From positions 1 through 53,783 of the forward strand of contig NZ_BLLG01000027.1 of assembly GCF_011766325.1 (NCBI RefSeq): a DNA stretch of 53,783 bases. Reading direction: 5' to 3'. A program made the translations under genes and the position numbers. Shown here piece by piece: positions 26,610 to 35,649 of the stretch (the first letter of the stretch is position 1; each line of letters opens with the position of its first letter). The notes under the pieces were generated by a model. The model did no database searches. It worked only from the letters and a program-made list of their open reading frames with translations, and was not told where the DNA came from. The stretch comes from Streptomyces pacificus (GTDB taxonomy: Bacteria; Actinomycetota; Actinomycetes; Streptomycetales; Streptomycetaceae).

Positions 26610-26918
26610 TCAGCCCCCGAGAGCCCTTGCCGCCGCGGTGACGGCCACGGCTGCGGCGACCACGACCAGGAGCGGCGCCCGCAGGACCAGCGCCACCGCC
26701 GCGGCGGCCAGCCCGGCCGCGCGGGCGTCCAGCACCAGTACACGGCCCGCGCCGAACGTCTGCTGGGCCGTGAGCGCGGCCAGCAGGGCAACCGGGAGCA
26801 GGGCGGCGAGCCGCCGGACGAGCGGTCGCTCCAGCGTGCCCGCCGGCACCAGCAGACCGGCCAGTTTGACCAGGTAGCAGGCGGCGGTGGTGACTCCGAT
26901 GGCGATCCAGGCGTTCAA
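26610..26918 (-). CDS. azlD: AzlD-family branched-chain amino acid exporter subunit
   Basis: The 102-residue membrane protein has four hydrophobic stretches, including LNAWIAIGVTTAACYLVKLAG at the start and VALVLRAPLLVVVAAAVAV near the end. It fits AzlD/YgaH, the small partner of AzlC. The start is taken as TTG at 26918, which overlaps the azlC stop codon in a TTGA arrangement, so translation is coupled. Together with AzlC it would export branched-chain amino acids or their analogues. The substrate here is not established. Confidence 0.82.
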   Translation of the reverse strand: MNAWIAIGVTTAACYLVKLAGLLVPAGTLERPLVRRLAALLPVALLAALTAQQTFGAGRVLVLDARAAGLAAAAVALVLRAPLLVVVAAAVAVTAAARALGG

Positions 26919-27709
26919 CGGTCCGCCCCCTTCCGCCTGCCGGTCATCCGCCCCTGCCACCAGAGGACGGCGGGCGCCGCCAGTGCCGCGACCAGTACCG
27001 GCACTCCGGCGGGCAGCACCGGCAGCAGCCCCAGCCCGAGGGCGACCGCGATCCCCGCGACCACCCGATCGCTCGTCGTGCGCAGCATGGGTGCCAGCAG
27101 TGCCAGGAAGACGGCGGGCCCGGCCGCGTCCAGTCCCCAGGCGTTCATGTCGCCCACCGCCTCGGCGCCAAGCGCCCCGAGCAGGGTGGTGAGATTCCAC
27201 AGCAGATAGAGTGTCAGCCCGGTGACGGTGAAGCCGATACGGGCGGCCCTGCGGGTGGGCTGCGCCAGGGCCACCGCGGTGGTCTCGTCGATGACCCAGT
27301 GGGCCGCGAGGGGACGCACGGCGCGGCGCACGGCGAGGAGCTGGGAGAGCCGCAGGCCGTAGAAGGCGTTGCGGGTACCGAGGAAGAAGGCTCCGGCGGC
27401 GGCGGTGAACGGGTTGCCGCCCGCGGCCAGCGCCCCGACCAATGCGAACTGCGACGCACCGGTGAAGACGAACAGGCTCAAAGCGCAGGTCTGGGGGACG
27501 TCGAGGCCGGCGCCCGCGGCGGTCACACCGAAGGCGAAGCCGGACAGGCCGACGGCGACGCCCACCCCGAGGGCGTCCCGCACCACGGCGGAGTCGGCCT
27601 TCTCCGGTACGCCGGTGGTATGAGGCGCCCCGGCCGAGTCCGCCGCACCGGCCGCGGTGCGGCGTTCGACGTCGACGGGTATGTCTGGTGATGCTGTCTG
27701 CTCGGACAC
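26915..27709 (-). CDS. azlC: AzlC-family branched-chain amino acid exporter subunit
   Basis: The 264-residue permease has a hydrophilic N-terminus of about 45 residues and then the AzlC domain: DALGVGVAVGLSGFAFGV, QTCALSLFVFTGASQFALVG, FLGTRNAFYGLRLS and HWVIDETTAVAL are conserved family blocks. About seven membrane helices are expected. The start is GTG at 27709. It overlaps azlD by four bases. An AraC-family regulator is encoded about 190 bases upstream on the same strand and may control the pair. Confidence 0.88.
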   Translation of the reverse strand: MSEQTASPDIPVDVERRTAAGAADSAGAPHTTGVPEKADSAVVRDALGVGVAVGLSGFAFGVTAAGAGLDVPQTCALSLFVFTGASQFALVGALAAGGNPFTAAAGAFFLGTRNAFYGLRLSQLLAVRRAVRPLAAHWVIDETTAVALAQPTRRAARIGFTVTGLTLYLLWNLTTLLGALGAEAVGDMNAWGLDAAGPAVFLALLAPMLRTTSDRVVAGIAVALGLGLLPVLPAGVPVLVAALAAPAVLWWQGRMTGRRKGADR

Positions 27710-27897
27710 GTCATGGACGCTACGGGGCCGGACCCATCACGGTCTTGTACGTTCTTGCACGCGGGCGCCGCCTCATCCCTGACCTGACACGCCGCGTCTC
27801 CCCGCCGCCGCCCCCCGCGGCCCTCCGCCGTCCGCCTTCCGTCCGGCACCCCTGCCGTGCCCCGAGCCGCCGTACCCGCCTCCGCGCACCGTGAGAC

Positions 27898-28782
27898 CTA
27901 CCCGCGCCGCAGTGGCCGGCCGCCGCCCGCCCCGACGGAGGACGAGACTGCCGGGGCCCACCGGACTCCCCTTCCCCGCAGGTAGGCCCCCGGGGGCACC
28001 CCCACGATCCGTCTGAAGTGCCGGTTCAGGTGGGGCTGATCGGTGAATCCGACCGCGGCGGCCGCCTGCGCGGGAACCACGCCCACATCCAGCAGCCCCC
28101 GGGCCCGGCGCACGCGTGCGTCGGTGAGCCAGGTGTGCGGAGGCATCCCGTAGCGGTCGCGGAAGGCCCGCAGCAGGGCGAACGGGCCGGTCCCCAGCTC
28201 CGCGGCGAGGCCGTGCAGGGTGGGCGGGTCCGCCATCCGCTCCTCCAGCACCGCCCGGGCGCGCTCGGCATCGCGCGCACCCGCCGTGAGCGGCACGCGG
28301 GCCGGGAGGCTGCTCCCGTGGCGGCGCAGCAGCCGCGCCACCATGATCCGCAGCACGCTGTCGGCGGCGAGCGCGTCGCCCTCCTCGGCCGCACGGTGCA
28401 CTTCGCGGATCAGCAGGGCCGCCCGGGGGTCGTCCACGGCGGTCTCCGCGAAGCCGGCGGTTCCCCTGATCGTCGTGGTCTCCGCCGCTATCTCCGCCAC
28501 CACCCGGGACGACGGGTAGAGCGTCGAGTACACCCAGCCCTCCGCGACCCCGGCCCGGGCGGTGTGCGGCACCTCAGGATTGATCATCACCACCGTGCCC
28601 GGCCCGGCGTGCACCGTGCCGCCCGGCAGCCCGACCTCCTCGAGGCCGTGTGTGATCGTCCCGAAGACGTAGCCCTCGTGGCTGTGGCGGGGGAACGCGT
28701 GCCGCACGTAACGGGCCCGGAGCAGGTCGATGCCCGGAAGCCGCTCGTGCTGCCAGTACCGCGCCCACTCGCCCTCGGCCAT
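27898..28782 (-). CDS. AraC-family transcriptional regulator
   Basis: The 294-residue protein has an N-terminal AraC-type cupin ligand-binding domain (HAFPRHSHEGYVFGTITHGLEE, then GTVVMINPEVPHTARAG) and a C-terminal double helix-turn-helix from about residue 185 (LHGLAAELGTGPFALLRAFRDRYGM and AAAVGFTDQPHLNRHFRRIVGVPPGAYL). It is well preserved and should bind DNA in response to a small molecule. The ATG at 28782 has AGGA eight bases upstream. It is divergent from lhr (56 bases between starts) and upstream of azlCD, so the exporter pair is its most likely target by context; the effector may be an amino acid, which is inference. Confidence 0.88.
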   Translation of the reverse strand: MAEGEWARYWQHERLPGIDLLRARYVRHAFPRHSHEGYVFGTITHGLEEVGLPGGTVHAGPGTVVMINPEVPHTARAGVAEGWVYSTLYPSSRVVAEIAAETTTIRGTAGFAETAVDDPRAALLIREVHRAAEEGDALAADSVLRIMVARLLRRHGSSLPARVPLTAGARDAERARAVLEERMADPPTLHGLAAELGTGPFALLRAFRDRYGMPPHTWLTDARVRRARGLLDVGVVPAQAAAAVGFTDQPHLNRHFRRIVGVPPGAYLRGRGVRWAPAVSSSVGAGGGRPLRRG

Positions 28783-28838
28783 GTCGATATCCTCGCAGGT
28801 CCGGGCGCTTGTCAGTGGGTCGGTGCACGATGGGTGTC
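28783..28838. promoter_or_regulatory. Compact divergent promoter region, AraC regulator / lhr
   Basis: Only 56 bases separate the two start codons, so the promoters must overlap each other or the opposite gene. No clear hexamers could be assigned. The AraC protein may act here. Confidence 0.4.
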
Positions 28839-31800
28839 ATGGCTGGCAGTGCACTCGACACCTTCGCCGCCGCGACCCGCGGCTGGTTCACCGGGGCCTT
28901 CAGCGCGCCCACCGCGGCTCAGGAGGGCGCCTGGCGGGCGATCGGCCGCGGCTCCGACGTGCTGGTCGTGGCCCCGACCGGATCCGGGAAGACCCTCGCC
29001 GCGTTCCTGGCCGCCCTCGACGGTCTGACGTCCGCCCCGCCACCGGCGGACGCCAAGAAGCGCTGCCGGGTGCTGTACGTGTCGCCGCTGAAGGCCCTCG
29101 CGGTCGACGTGGAGCGCAACCTGCGCAGCCCGCTGACCGGTATCCGGCAGGAGGCGGTGCGGCTCGGGCTGCCCGAGCCCGAGGTCCGCGTCGGCATCAG
29201 GTCCGGAGACACCCCCGCGGCCGAGCGGCGGGCGCTGGCGACCCGCCCCCCGGACATCCTGATCACCACCCCCGAGTCGCTGTTCCTGATGCTCACCTCG
29301 GCCGGCCGCGAGTCGCTGAGCGGCGTCGAGACGGTGATCGTGGACGAGGTGCACGCGGTCGCCGGCACCAAGCGCGGCGCGCACCTGGCGCTGTCTCTGG
29401 AGCGCCTGGACGGACTGCTGCCCCGGCCGGCCCGCAGGATCGGCCTCTCGGCGACCGTCCGGCCGGTGGACGAGGTGGCCCGCTATCTGTCGCCGGGGCG
29501 CCGGGCGGAGATCGTCCAGCCGCCCTCCGGGAAGGAGTTCGACCTGTCCGTCGTCGTCCCGGTCGAGGACATGGGGGAGCTCGGCGGCTCTCCGGCGTCC
29601 GAACCGGACGGCCCCGGAGAGAAGCCGTCGATCTGGCCGCAGGTGGAGGAGCGCATCGCCGATCTGGTGCAGGCCCACCGCTCCACGATCGTCTTCGCGA
29701 ACTCCCGCCGTCTCGCGGAGCGGCTCTGCAACCGGCTCAACGAGATCGCCTACGAGCGGACCATGGGAAAGCCCCTTCCCGACGGCGCCCCGCCCGCCGA
29801 GATCATGGCGCAGTCCGGCGCGGCGCAGGGCGCGCCCCCGCTGCTCGCCCGTGCGCACCACGGCTCGGTCTCCAAGGAGCAGCGCGCACTTGTCGAGGAG
29901 GACCTGAAGGCGGGCAGGCTGCCCGCCGTCGTCGCGACGTCCAGCCTGGAGCTGGGCATCGACATGGGCGCGGTGGACCTGGTCGTCCAGGTCGAGTCCC
30001 CGCCGTCGGTCGCCTCCGGCCTGCAGCGCGTCGGCCGTGCCGGGCACCAGGTGGGCGCGGTGTCCACGGGTGTCGTCTTCCCCAAGTACCGGGGTGATCT
30101 GGTCCAGGCGGCCGTCGTCACCGAGCGGATGCGCACGGGGGCGATCGAATCGCTCCGCGTCCCCGCCAATCCGCTGGACGTGCTGGCCCAGCAGCTCGTC
30201 GCCATGGTCGCCCTGGACACCTGGCAGTTCGACGACCTGCTGGCGGTCGTGCGCCGCGCCGCGCCCTTCGCCTCGCTCCCCGAGTCGGCCTTCACGGCCG
30301 TGCTGGACATGCTGGCGGGCCGGTACCCGTCCGACGCCTTCGCCGAGCTGCGCCCCCGGGTGGTGTGGGACCGGGTCGCCGGGACGGTCACGGGCCGCCC
30401 CGGTGCACAGCGCCTGGCGGTCACCTCGGGTGGCACCATCCCGGACCGCGGGCTGTTCGGCGTCTTCCTCGCCGGTGCGGACCCCCAGAAGGGCGGCGGC
30501 AGGGTCGGCGAACTCGACGAGGAGATGGTCTACGAGTCCCGGGTCGGCGACGTCTTCACCCTGGGCACCACGTCCTGGCGGATCGAGGACATCACCCGCG
30601 ACCGGGTGCTCGTCTCCCCCGCCCCTGGGGCACCCGGCAGGCTGCCGTTCTGGAAGGGCGACCAGCTGGGCCGCCCGCTGGAGCTGGGCAGGGCCGTGGG
30701 CGCCTTCCTCCGCGAGATCGGGTCGCTGCCCGAGGAGGACGCCCGGCTGCGGCTGATGACTGCCGGCCTCGACGGCTGGGCGGCCGGGAACGTCCTGTCG
30801 TACCTCGACGAACAGCGCCGGGCCTGCGGACATGTGCCCGACGACCGCACCATCGTCGTCGAGCGCTTCCGGGACGAGCTGGGAGACTGGCGGGTCGTGG
30901 TGCACTCGCCGTTCGGCGCCCAGGTCCACGCTCCCTGGGCGCTGGCTCTGGGCGCGCGCCTCTCCGAGCGGTACGGCATGGACGCCCAGGTCATGCACGC
31001 GGACGACGGGATCGTGCTGCGGCTGCCCGACGCCGACCTGATGGGCCTCGACCTGCTGGACCAGGACCAGGTGCACCCCGACACCTCCTACGACGGCGAC
31101 CAGGCGCCGGTCGGCGCCGGCGACACCCTGTTCGGCAAGGGCGAGATCGGTCAGATCGTCACCGACCAGGTGGGCGGGTCCGCGCTGTTCGCCTCCCGGT
31201 TCCGCGAGTGCGCGGCACGCGCCCTGCTGCTGCCGCGCAGAAACCCCGGCAAGCGGACCCCGCTGTGGCAGCAGCGCCAGCGCGCGGCCCAGCTGCTCCA
31301 GGTCGCCAGCGAGTTCGGCTCGTTCCCGATCGTCCTCGAGGCCGTGCGGGAGTGCCTCCAGGACGTCTTCGACGTCCCCGGGCTCGAGGAGCTGATGGGC
31401 GACATCGAGTCCCGCAAGGTGCGGCTCGTCGAGGTCACCACCCCCGAGCCCTCCCCCTTCGCACGCTCGCTCCTCTTCGGCTACGTGGCCCAGTTCCTCT
31501 ACGAGGGCGACTCGCCGCTCGCCGAGCGCCGGGCCGCGGCCCTCTCGCTGGACTCCCGGCTGCTCGCCGAGCTCCTCGGCCGGGCGGAGCTGCGTGAACT
31601 GCTCGACGCGGACGTCCTGGACGAGCTGGAGCGGGAACTCCAGTGGCTCACGGACGACCGCAGGGTGAAGGACGTGGAAGGCGTCGCCGACCTGCTGCGG
31701 GTCCTCGGGCCGCTGACGACCGGGGAGCTGACCGAGCGCGGAGCCGACCCGGGCTGGCCCGGGGAACTCGCCGGCACCCGCCGCGCCATCCGGGTACGGA

Positions 31801-33461
31801 TCGCCGGTGCGGAGCACTGGGCGGTGGTGGAGGACGCGGGGCGTCTCAGGGACGCACTCGGCACTGCGCTTCCGGTGGGCGTCCCGGAGGCGTTCACCGA
31901 GCCGGTGAAGGACCCACTCGGCGATCTGCTGGCCCGTTTCGCCCGCACCCACGGGCCCTTCACCTCGTCGCAGGCAGCAGCGCGATTCGGACTGGGCGCG
32001 GCCGTGACGGACGGGGCCCTGCAGCGGCTCGCCGCTGCAGGGCGGGTCGTCCAGGGCGAGTTCCATCCCTCGGGCATCGGCCAGGAGTGGTGCGACGCCA
32101 CCGTGCTGCGCCGGCTGCGGCGCCGCTCCCTCGCCGTGCTCCGCCAGGAGCTGGAGCCGGTGCCGCCCGCCGCCCTCGCCACCTTCCTGCCCCAGTGGCA
32201 GCACCTGGGCGGCACCGGTCTGCGCGGAATCGACGGACTGGCCCGTACCGTCGAGCAGCTCCAGGGAGCCCCCGTGCCCGCCTCCGCGCTGGAAAAGCTG
32301 ATCCTCCCCTCCCGGGTAGCCGGATACACACCGGGCATGCTGGACGAGCTGACCACGTCAGGCGAGGTGGTGTGGGCCGGAGCCGGAGCCCTGCCGGGCA
32401 AGGACGGCTGGGTCTCGCTCTATCACGCGGACGCCGCCCCACTCCTGCTGCCGCAGCCCCACCCGCTGGAGCTGACGGCCCTCCACGAATCGGTGCTGCG
32501 CACCCTCGCGGGAGGCTACGGCCTGTTCTTCCGCCACATCGCGGACCAGGTCCGGGCCACCACGCACCCGGAGGTCACCGACCCCCAGCTCGCCGACGCG
32601 CTGTGGGAACTCGCCTGGTCCGGGCGGCTGACCAACGACACCCTGGCGCCGCTGCGCTCGCTCCTGGGGTCCGGACGGACGGCGGGCTCCACCGCGCACC
32701 GTGCCCGGCGCACGGTCCCGCGCGGCCGGTACGGCTCCTTGACCTCTGCCGCACGGACCGCGTCCCGGAACGGCCCACCCACCGTCTCCGGACGCTGGTC
32801 ACTGCTGCCCGCGCACGAGCCCGACCCCACGCACCGCGCCCATGCCCTCGCCCGCACACTGCTCGACCGGCATGGTGTCGTCACCAGAGGCGCGGTCGCC
32901 GCCGAAGGCGTCGAGGGCGGCTTCTCGGCGACATACCGCATCCTCTCCGTCTTCGAGGACAGCGGGCAGGCCCGGCGCGGCTATGTCGTCGAGGGGCTCG
33001 GAGCCGCCCAGTTCGCGATGGACGGGGCGGTGGACCGGCTGCGGGCCGCGGCCGGTGCCCGGGAGCGCGCCGACGGGAACACCGCACCGCGTGCGACGGT
33101 CCTGGCCGCCGCCGACCCGGCGAACGTGTACGGGGCCGCGCTGCCCTGGCCCGAGCCGCCGGTCGGCGCGACCCACAAACCGGGCCGCAAGGCGGGCTCA
33201 CTGGTCGTACTCGTCGACGGGGAACTCACGCTCTACCTGGAGCGGGGCGGCAAGACCTTGCTGTTCTGGCCCTCCGAACCGGACGACCCCGCGCTCCGTG
33301 CCGCGGCCGGGGCCCTGGCCGAGGCGGGCGGGGCTGGCATGCTCGGCACGATCACGGTCGAGCGGATCAACGGTGCGCCGGCTCTGACCTCTCCGCTCTC
33401 CCGCCCGCTGGAGGAGAGCGGTTTCCACGCCACCCCGCGCGGCCTGCGCATACGGGCCTGA
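28839..33461 (+). CDS. lhr: Lhr-type ATP-dependent helicase
   Basis: The 1540-residue protein is a superfamily 2 helicase of the Lhr (large helicase-related) group. Motifs: Walker A APTGSGKT near residue 49, DEVH near 165, LSATVRP near 205, and QRVGRAGH near 400. A winged helix, the Lhr core and a long C-terminal region of about 900 residues follow, as in mycobacterial Lhr, a 3'-to-5' single-strand DNA translocase that unwinds RNA:DNA hybrids. The start is taken as ATG 28839 (MAGSALDTFAAATRGWF); ATG 28830 and GTG 28809 are alternatives. nei follows 335 bases downstream on the same strand, as lhr and nei are adjacent in Mycobacterium tuberculosis. Confidence 0.93.
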   Translation: MAGSALDTFAAATRGWFTGAFSAPTAAQEGAWRAIGRGSDVLVVAPTGSGKTLAAFLAALDGLTSAPPPADAKKRCRVLYVSPLKALAVDVERNLRSPLTGIRQEAVRLGLPEPEVRVGIRSGDTPAAERRALATRPPDILITTPESLFLMLTSAGRESLSGVETVIVDEVHAVAGTKRGAHLALSLERLDGLLPRPARRIGLSATVRPVDEVARYLSPGRRAEIVQPPSGKEFDLSVVVPVEDMGELGGSPASEPDGPGEKPSIWPQVEERIADLVQAHRSTIVFANSRRLAERLCNRLNEIAYERTMGKPLPDGAPPAEIMAQSGAAQGAPPLLARAHHGSVSKEQRALVEEDLKAGRLPAVVATSSLELGIDMGAVDLVVQVESPPSVASGLQRVGRAGHQVGAVSTGVVFPKYRGDLVQAAVVTERMRTGAIESLRVPANPLDVLAQQLVAMVALDTWQFDDLLAVVRRAAPFASLPESAFTAVLDMLAGRYPSDAFAELRPRVVWDRVAGTVTGRPGAQRLAVTSGGTIPDRGLFGVFLAGADPQKGGGRVGELDEEMVYESRVGDVFTLGTTSWRIEDITRDRVLVSPAPGAPGRLPFWKGDQLGRPLELGRAVGAFLREIGSLPEEDARLRLMTAGLDGWAAGNVLSYLDEQRRACGHVPDDRTIVVERFRDELGDWRVVVHSPFGAQVHAPWALALGARLSERYGMDAQVMHADDGIVLRLPDADLMGLDLLDQDQVHPDTSYDGDQAPVGAGDTLFGKGEIGQIVTDQVGGSALFASRFRECAARALLLPRRNPGKRTPLWQQRQRAAQLLQVASEFGSFPIVLEAVRECLQDVFDVPGLEELMGDIESRKVRLVEVTTPEPSPFARSLLFGYVAQFLYEGDSPLAERRAAALSLDSRLLAELLGRAELRELLDADVLDELERELQWLTDDRRVKDVEGVADLLRVLGPLTTGELTERGADPGWPGELAGTRRAIRVRIAGAEHWAVVEDAGRLRDALGTALPVGVPEAFTEPVKDPLGDLLARFARTHGPFTSSQAAARFGLGAAVTDGALQRLAAAGRVVQGEFHPSGIGQEWCDATVLRRLRRRSLAVLRQELEPVPPAALATFLPQWQHLGGTGLRGIDGLARTVEQLQGAPVPASALEKLILPSRVAGYTPGMLDELTTSGEVVWAGAGALPGKDGWVSLYHADAAPLLLPQPHPLELTALHESVLRTLAGGYGLFFRHIADQVRATTHPEVTDPQLADALWELAWSGRLTNDTLAPLRSLLGSGRTAGSTAHRARRTVPRGRYGSLTSAARTASRNGPPTVSGRWSLLPAHEPDPTHRAHALARTLLDRHGVVTRGAVAAEGVEGGFSATYRILSVFEDSGQARRGYVVEGLGAAQFAMDGAVDRLRAAAGARERADGNTAPRATVLAAADPANVYGAALPWPEPPVGATHKPGRKAGSLVVLVDGELTLYLERGGKTLLFWPSEPDDPALRAAAGALAEAGGAGMLGTITVERINGAPALTSPLSRPLEESGFHATPRGLRIRA

Positions 33462-33488
33462 CCACGGCCTGACCACGGCCTGACCACG
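33456..33488 (+). repeat. Three tandem 11-bp repeats over the lhr stop codon
   Basis: GCCTGACCACG occurs three times without interruption (33456-33466, 33467-33477, 33478-33488). The first copy contains the lhr TGA; each copy carries the same TGA, in shifting frames. Confidence 0.95.
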
Positions 33489-33796
33489 GGCACGCTTCCA
33501 GCCGAGGGGCACGGCGGCCGGCGGGTGCCTTCTCTCCAGGGGGCGGGCGCCCGGAGAGAGCGCACCCGTGCGACCGCGGGCCCCGGCCCCTTGCCCGACT
33601 GCCGGCGCCGCGCGCAGGAAGGGTCCCGGCAGCGCTAAGGGCGGGCACCGGTCCTCTCGCGCCACCGGTCGGAGGAGGCTCGGGCAGGCCCGCCCGCACG
33701 CCGGGGCTTCGCCATCAGCGGCCGGAACGGCCGTATCCCCGGCCCGGCCGCCATGAGGCCGGAACGCCATGAGGCCGGAACGCGCATCATGGAGGC
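33462..33796. other. Intergenic region lhr to nei
   Basis: About 335 bases, no gene. It starts with the 11-bp repeats and ends with a 16-bp duplication at 33751-33782 (CCATGAGGCCGGAACG twice) just before nei. No clear terminator or promoter was recognised. Confidence 0.5.
33751..33782 (+). repeat. Tandem 16-bp duplication upstream of nei
   Basis: Two perfect copies of CCATGAGGCCGGAACG, 33751-33766 and 33767-33782, end 14 bases before the nei start. Each brings an extra ATG that is not in use. Confidence 0.95.
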
Positions 33797-34630
33797 ATGC
33801 CCGAAGGAGACACTGTCTGGCGGACTGCCCGAAAGCTCCACACCGCGCTGGCGGGATGGACGCTGACCCGCTCCGAACTCAGGGTTCCCCGCTTCGCCAC
33901 CGCCGATCTCACCGGCCGGGAGGTGCTGGACGTCACCGCGCGAGGGAAGCACCTGCTCACCCGTATCGAAGGTGGGCTCACCCTGCACTCCCATCTCCGG
34001 ATGGACGGCTCCTGGCGGGTCTTCCCCGGTGGCGGGTGCCGGCTCGGCGGACCGAACCACCAGATCCGGGCCGTACTCGGCAACACCGGGCACACCGCCG
34101 TGGGATACCGCCTGCCCGTGCTGGAACTGCTGCGCACGCGAGACGAGGAGAAGGCGGTGGGGCATCTCGGGCCGGATCTGCTGGGTCCGGACTGGGATCC
34201 GGACGCTGCCGTGCGCAACCTGCTGGCCGACCCGGCACGACCGATCGGCGAGGCCCTGCTGGACCAGCGCAACCTCGCGGGCATCGGCAATGTCTACAAG
34301 TCGGAGCTGGCCTTCCTGGCCGGGGTCACTCCCTGGCTCCCGGTCGGCGACCTGCCTCCGGACCTTCCCGAGCGCCTGGTCGCAACGGCCCGGCGTCTGC
34401 TGGAGACCAACAAGGAGACCTTCGACCGGCGCACCACCCCCGGTGGAAGCGTCGGCGGCCGCGGAGGCGACCGGCGAGAGAACCCCCTGCGCCCGGGCGA
34501 GCAGCGCCTCTTCGTGTACGGGCGGCGGGGTCACCCGTGCCTGCGCTGCGGCACCGCGATCCGCAGGGCCGGCCGGGACGACCGGGTCTCCTACTGGTGC
34601 CCGGGGTGCCAGTCCGGTCCCGCGGACTGA
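33797..34630 (+). CDS. nei: Endonuclease VIII-type DNA glycosylase (Fpg/Nei family)
   Basis: The 277-residue enzyme removes oxidised bases and nicks the abasic site. The mature N-terminus PEGDTV supplies the catalytic Pro and Glu; PEGDT is the Nei-type signature, as opposed to PELPE in Fpg. RGKHLL contains the conserved Lys. The helix-two-turn-helix is LLDQRNLAGIGNVYKSE. The zinc finger is CLRCGT...YWCPGCQ near the end. Because the Pro must follow the start Met, the ATG at 33797 is fixed, even though the GGAGGC ribosome binding site is very close to it. It is paired with lhr, as in mycobacteria, suggesting a shared repair role. Confidence 0.93.
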   Translation: MPEGDTVWRTARKLHTALAGWTLTRSELRVPRFATADLTGREVLDVTARGKHLLTRIEGGLTLHSHLRMDGSWRVFPGGGCRLGGPNHQIRAVLGNTGHTAVGYRLPVLELLRTRDEEKAVGHLGPDLLGPDWDPDAAVRNLLADPARPIGEALLDQRNLAGIGNVYKSELAFLAGVTPWLPVGDLPPDLPERLVATARRLLETNKETFDRRTTPGGSVGGRGGDRRENPLRPGEQRLFVYGRRGHPCLRCGTAIRRAGRDDRVSYWCPGCQSGPAD

Positions 34631-35179
34631 CGCCCCATCATCGCGCTGTCGGTTCCGCCGCACGGCGTCGCCACCGCTGCCCTCCCGGAGCGCGACGGGG
34701 AGGACGGCGGATGCCCCGGAAGCGGCCAGGGCCGCCTTGCCCCGTCTCTTCACCGCGCACCGGCGATGGACGGAGATTCGGATGTCGGCCCACGCTCCGG
34801 TCAGGGCCTCCACCGGGTACGGCCAGGACACGACCGTCACACGACCGCCGCGCGTTCGGGGTCCCGTGGGCCGCGGCGCGTCCGCCAGCAGGGCCGCGGA
34901 GGCATCACCACCACCGTCGACCCACCGAGGCGGGTATCACCGCACGCTCACCGCGTGCTGTGCAAACCGGCCGGGCAGGCGCGTTCCAGCGCCGCCGCAG
35001 GCCGGGCCCGCGCCCCGGGCCAGGCCGGTACCCACCCGCCCCAGGGCAGCTACCGGCGTGCGCTCCCACAGAGGGGGCGGAGGCGGTCATGGCCGGGTTC
35101 CCAGCGCTCGGACGGGGCGGCGAGACGCGGACACGCGCCGCTCGGCGCGATACCGCGCCCCGCCTCCGACCGCCGTCGT
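34631..35179. other. Intergenic region nei to small membrane protein gene
   Basis: About 550 GC-rich bases. Long open frames run across it on both strands, but none has a ribosome binding site, recognisable domain or non-repetitive sequence that would support a gene. It may hold a decayed gene; nothing could be identified. Confidence 0.45.
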
Positions 35180-35434
35180 TCACGGCGTGCCGTACCCTCC
35201 GGCCGAACGGGGGCGTCGCGAGGCCCTGGTAGCCGTGTTCGCCCCCCCGGCCCCACGGGCGTCCCCGGTCCGCGACGCCACGTGCACCGGCAGCAGGCTG
35301 AGCCCCCACCCGCCTGCCGCCACTGCCCCCTCGACGAGCCCCGCGTGCTCCGGCACCAGCACCAGCCGCAGCACGGCCCACCACCACGTAGCGCCCAGCG
35401 CGAGCGCCGGCAGCAGGACCCATCGCCTCTCCAT
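35180..35434 (-). CDS. Small hypothetical membrane protein
   Basis: The 84-residue product starts MERRWVLLPALALGATWWWAVLR, a membrane segment rich in Trp, followed by a second hydrophobic stretch around GLVEGAVAAGGWGLSLLPVHV and a hydrophilic Arg/Gly tail. A strong GGAGGAGG ribosome binding site precedes the ATG at 35434, which is the main reason to accept it. It is encoded downstream of dps on the same strand, about 215 bases away. No family is recognised. Confidence 0.6.
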   Translation of the reverse strand: MERRWVLLPALALGATWWWAVLRLVLVPEHAGLVEGAVAAGGWGLSLLPVHVASRTGDARGAGGANTATRASRRPRSAGGYGTP

Positions 35435-35619
35435 GGCCGCCTCCTCCGGTCGACGCTAGACCGGACGGATCACGCGGCGGGAGGGCGCACCGGTTGCATA
35501 CCCGGCGCGCTCGCAGCATCCGCGCCTGGCGCCCCTGGGGGCCGTGCCCCGGACCGTGCGCCCCCGCAGCCGTCCCGGCGCGATGTCCGCCCCGGCCGCG
35601 GCAGCGGCCCCGGAGGAGG

Positions 35620-35643
35620 CTCCGGAGGAGGCTCCGGATATAC
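35620..35643. repeat. Two tandem 12-bp repeats
   Basis: CCGGAGGAGGCT occurs twice in tandem, followed by a partial third copy, seven bases before the dps stop codon on the lower-coordinate side. A minor slippage-type repeat. Confidence 0.9.
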
Positions 35644-35649
35644 CCACGG

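Noticed and set aside
28812..32204. Open frame of 1130 codons on the minus strand opposite lhr
   Set aside because: An antisense shadow produced by third-position GC bias; lhr on the plus strand has clear helicase motifs.
34905..35519. Open frame of 204 codons on the minus strand near the small membrane gene
   Set aside because: The sequence is Gly/Arg/Ala-rich without domain or start signal and overlaps the better-supported small membrane protein.
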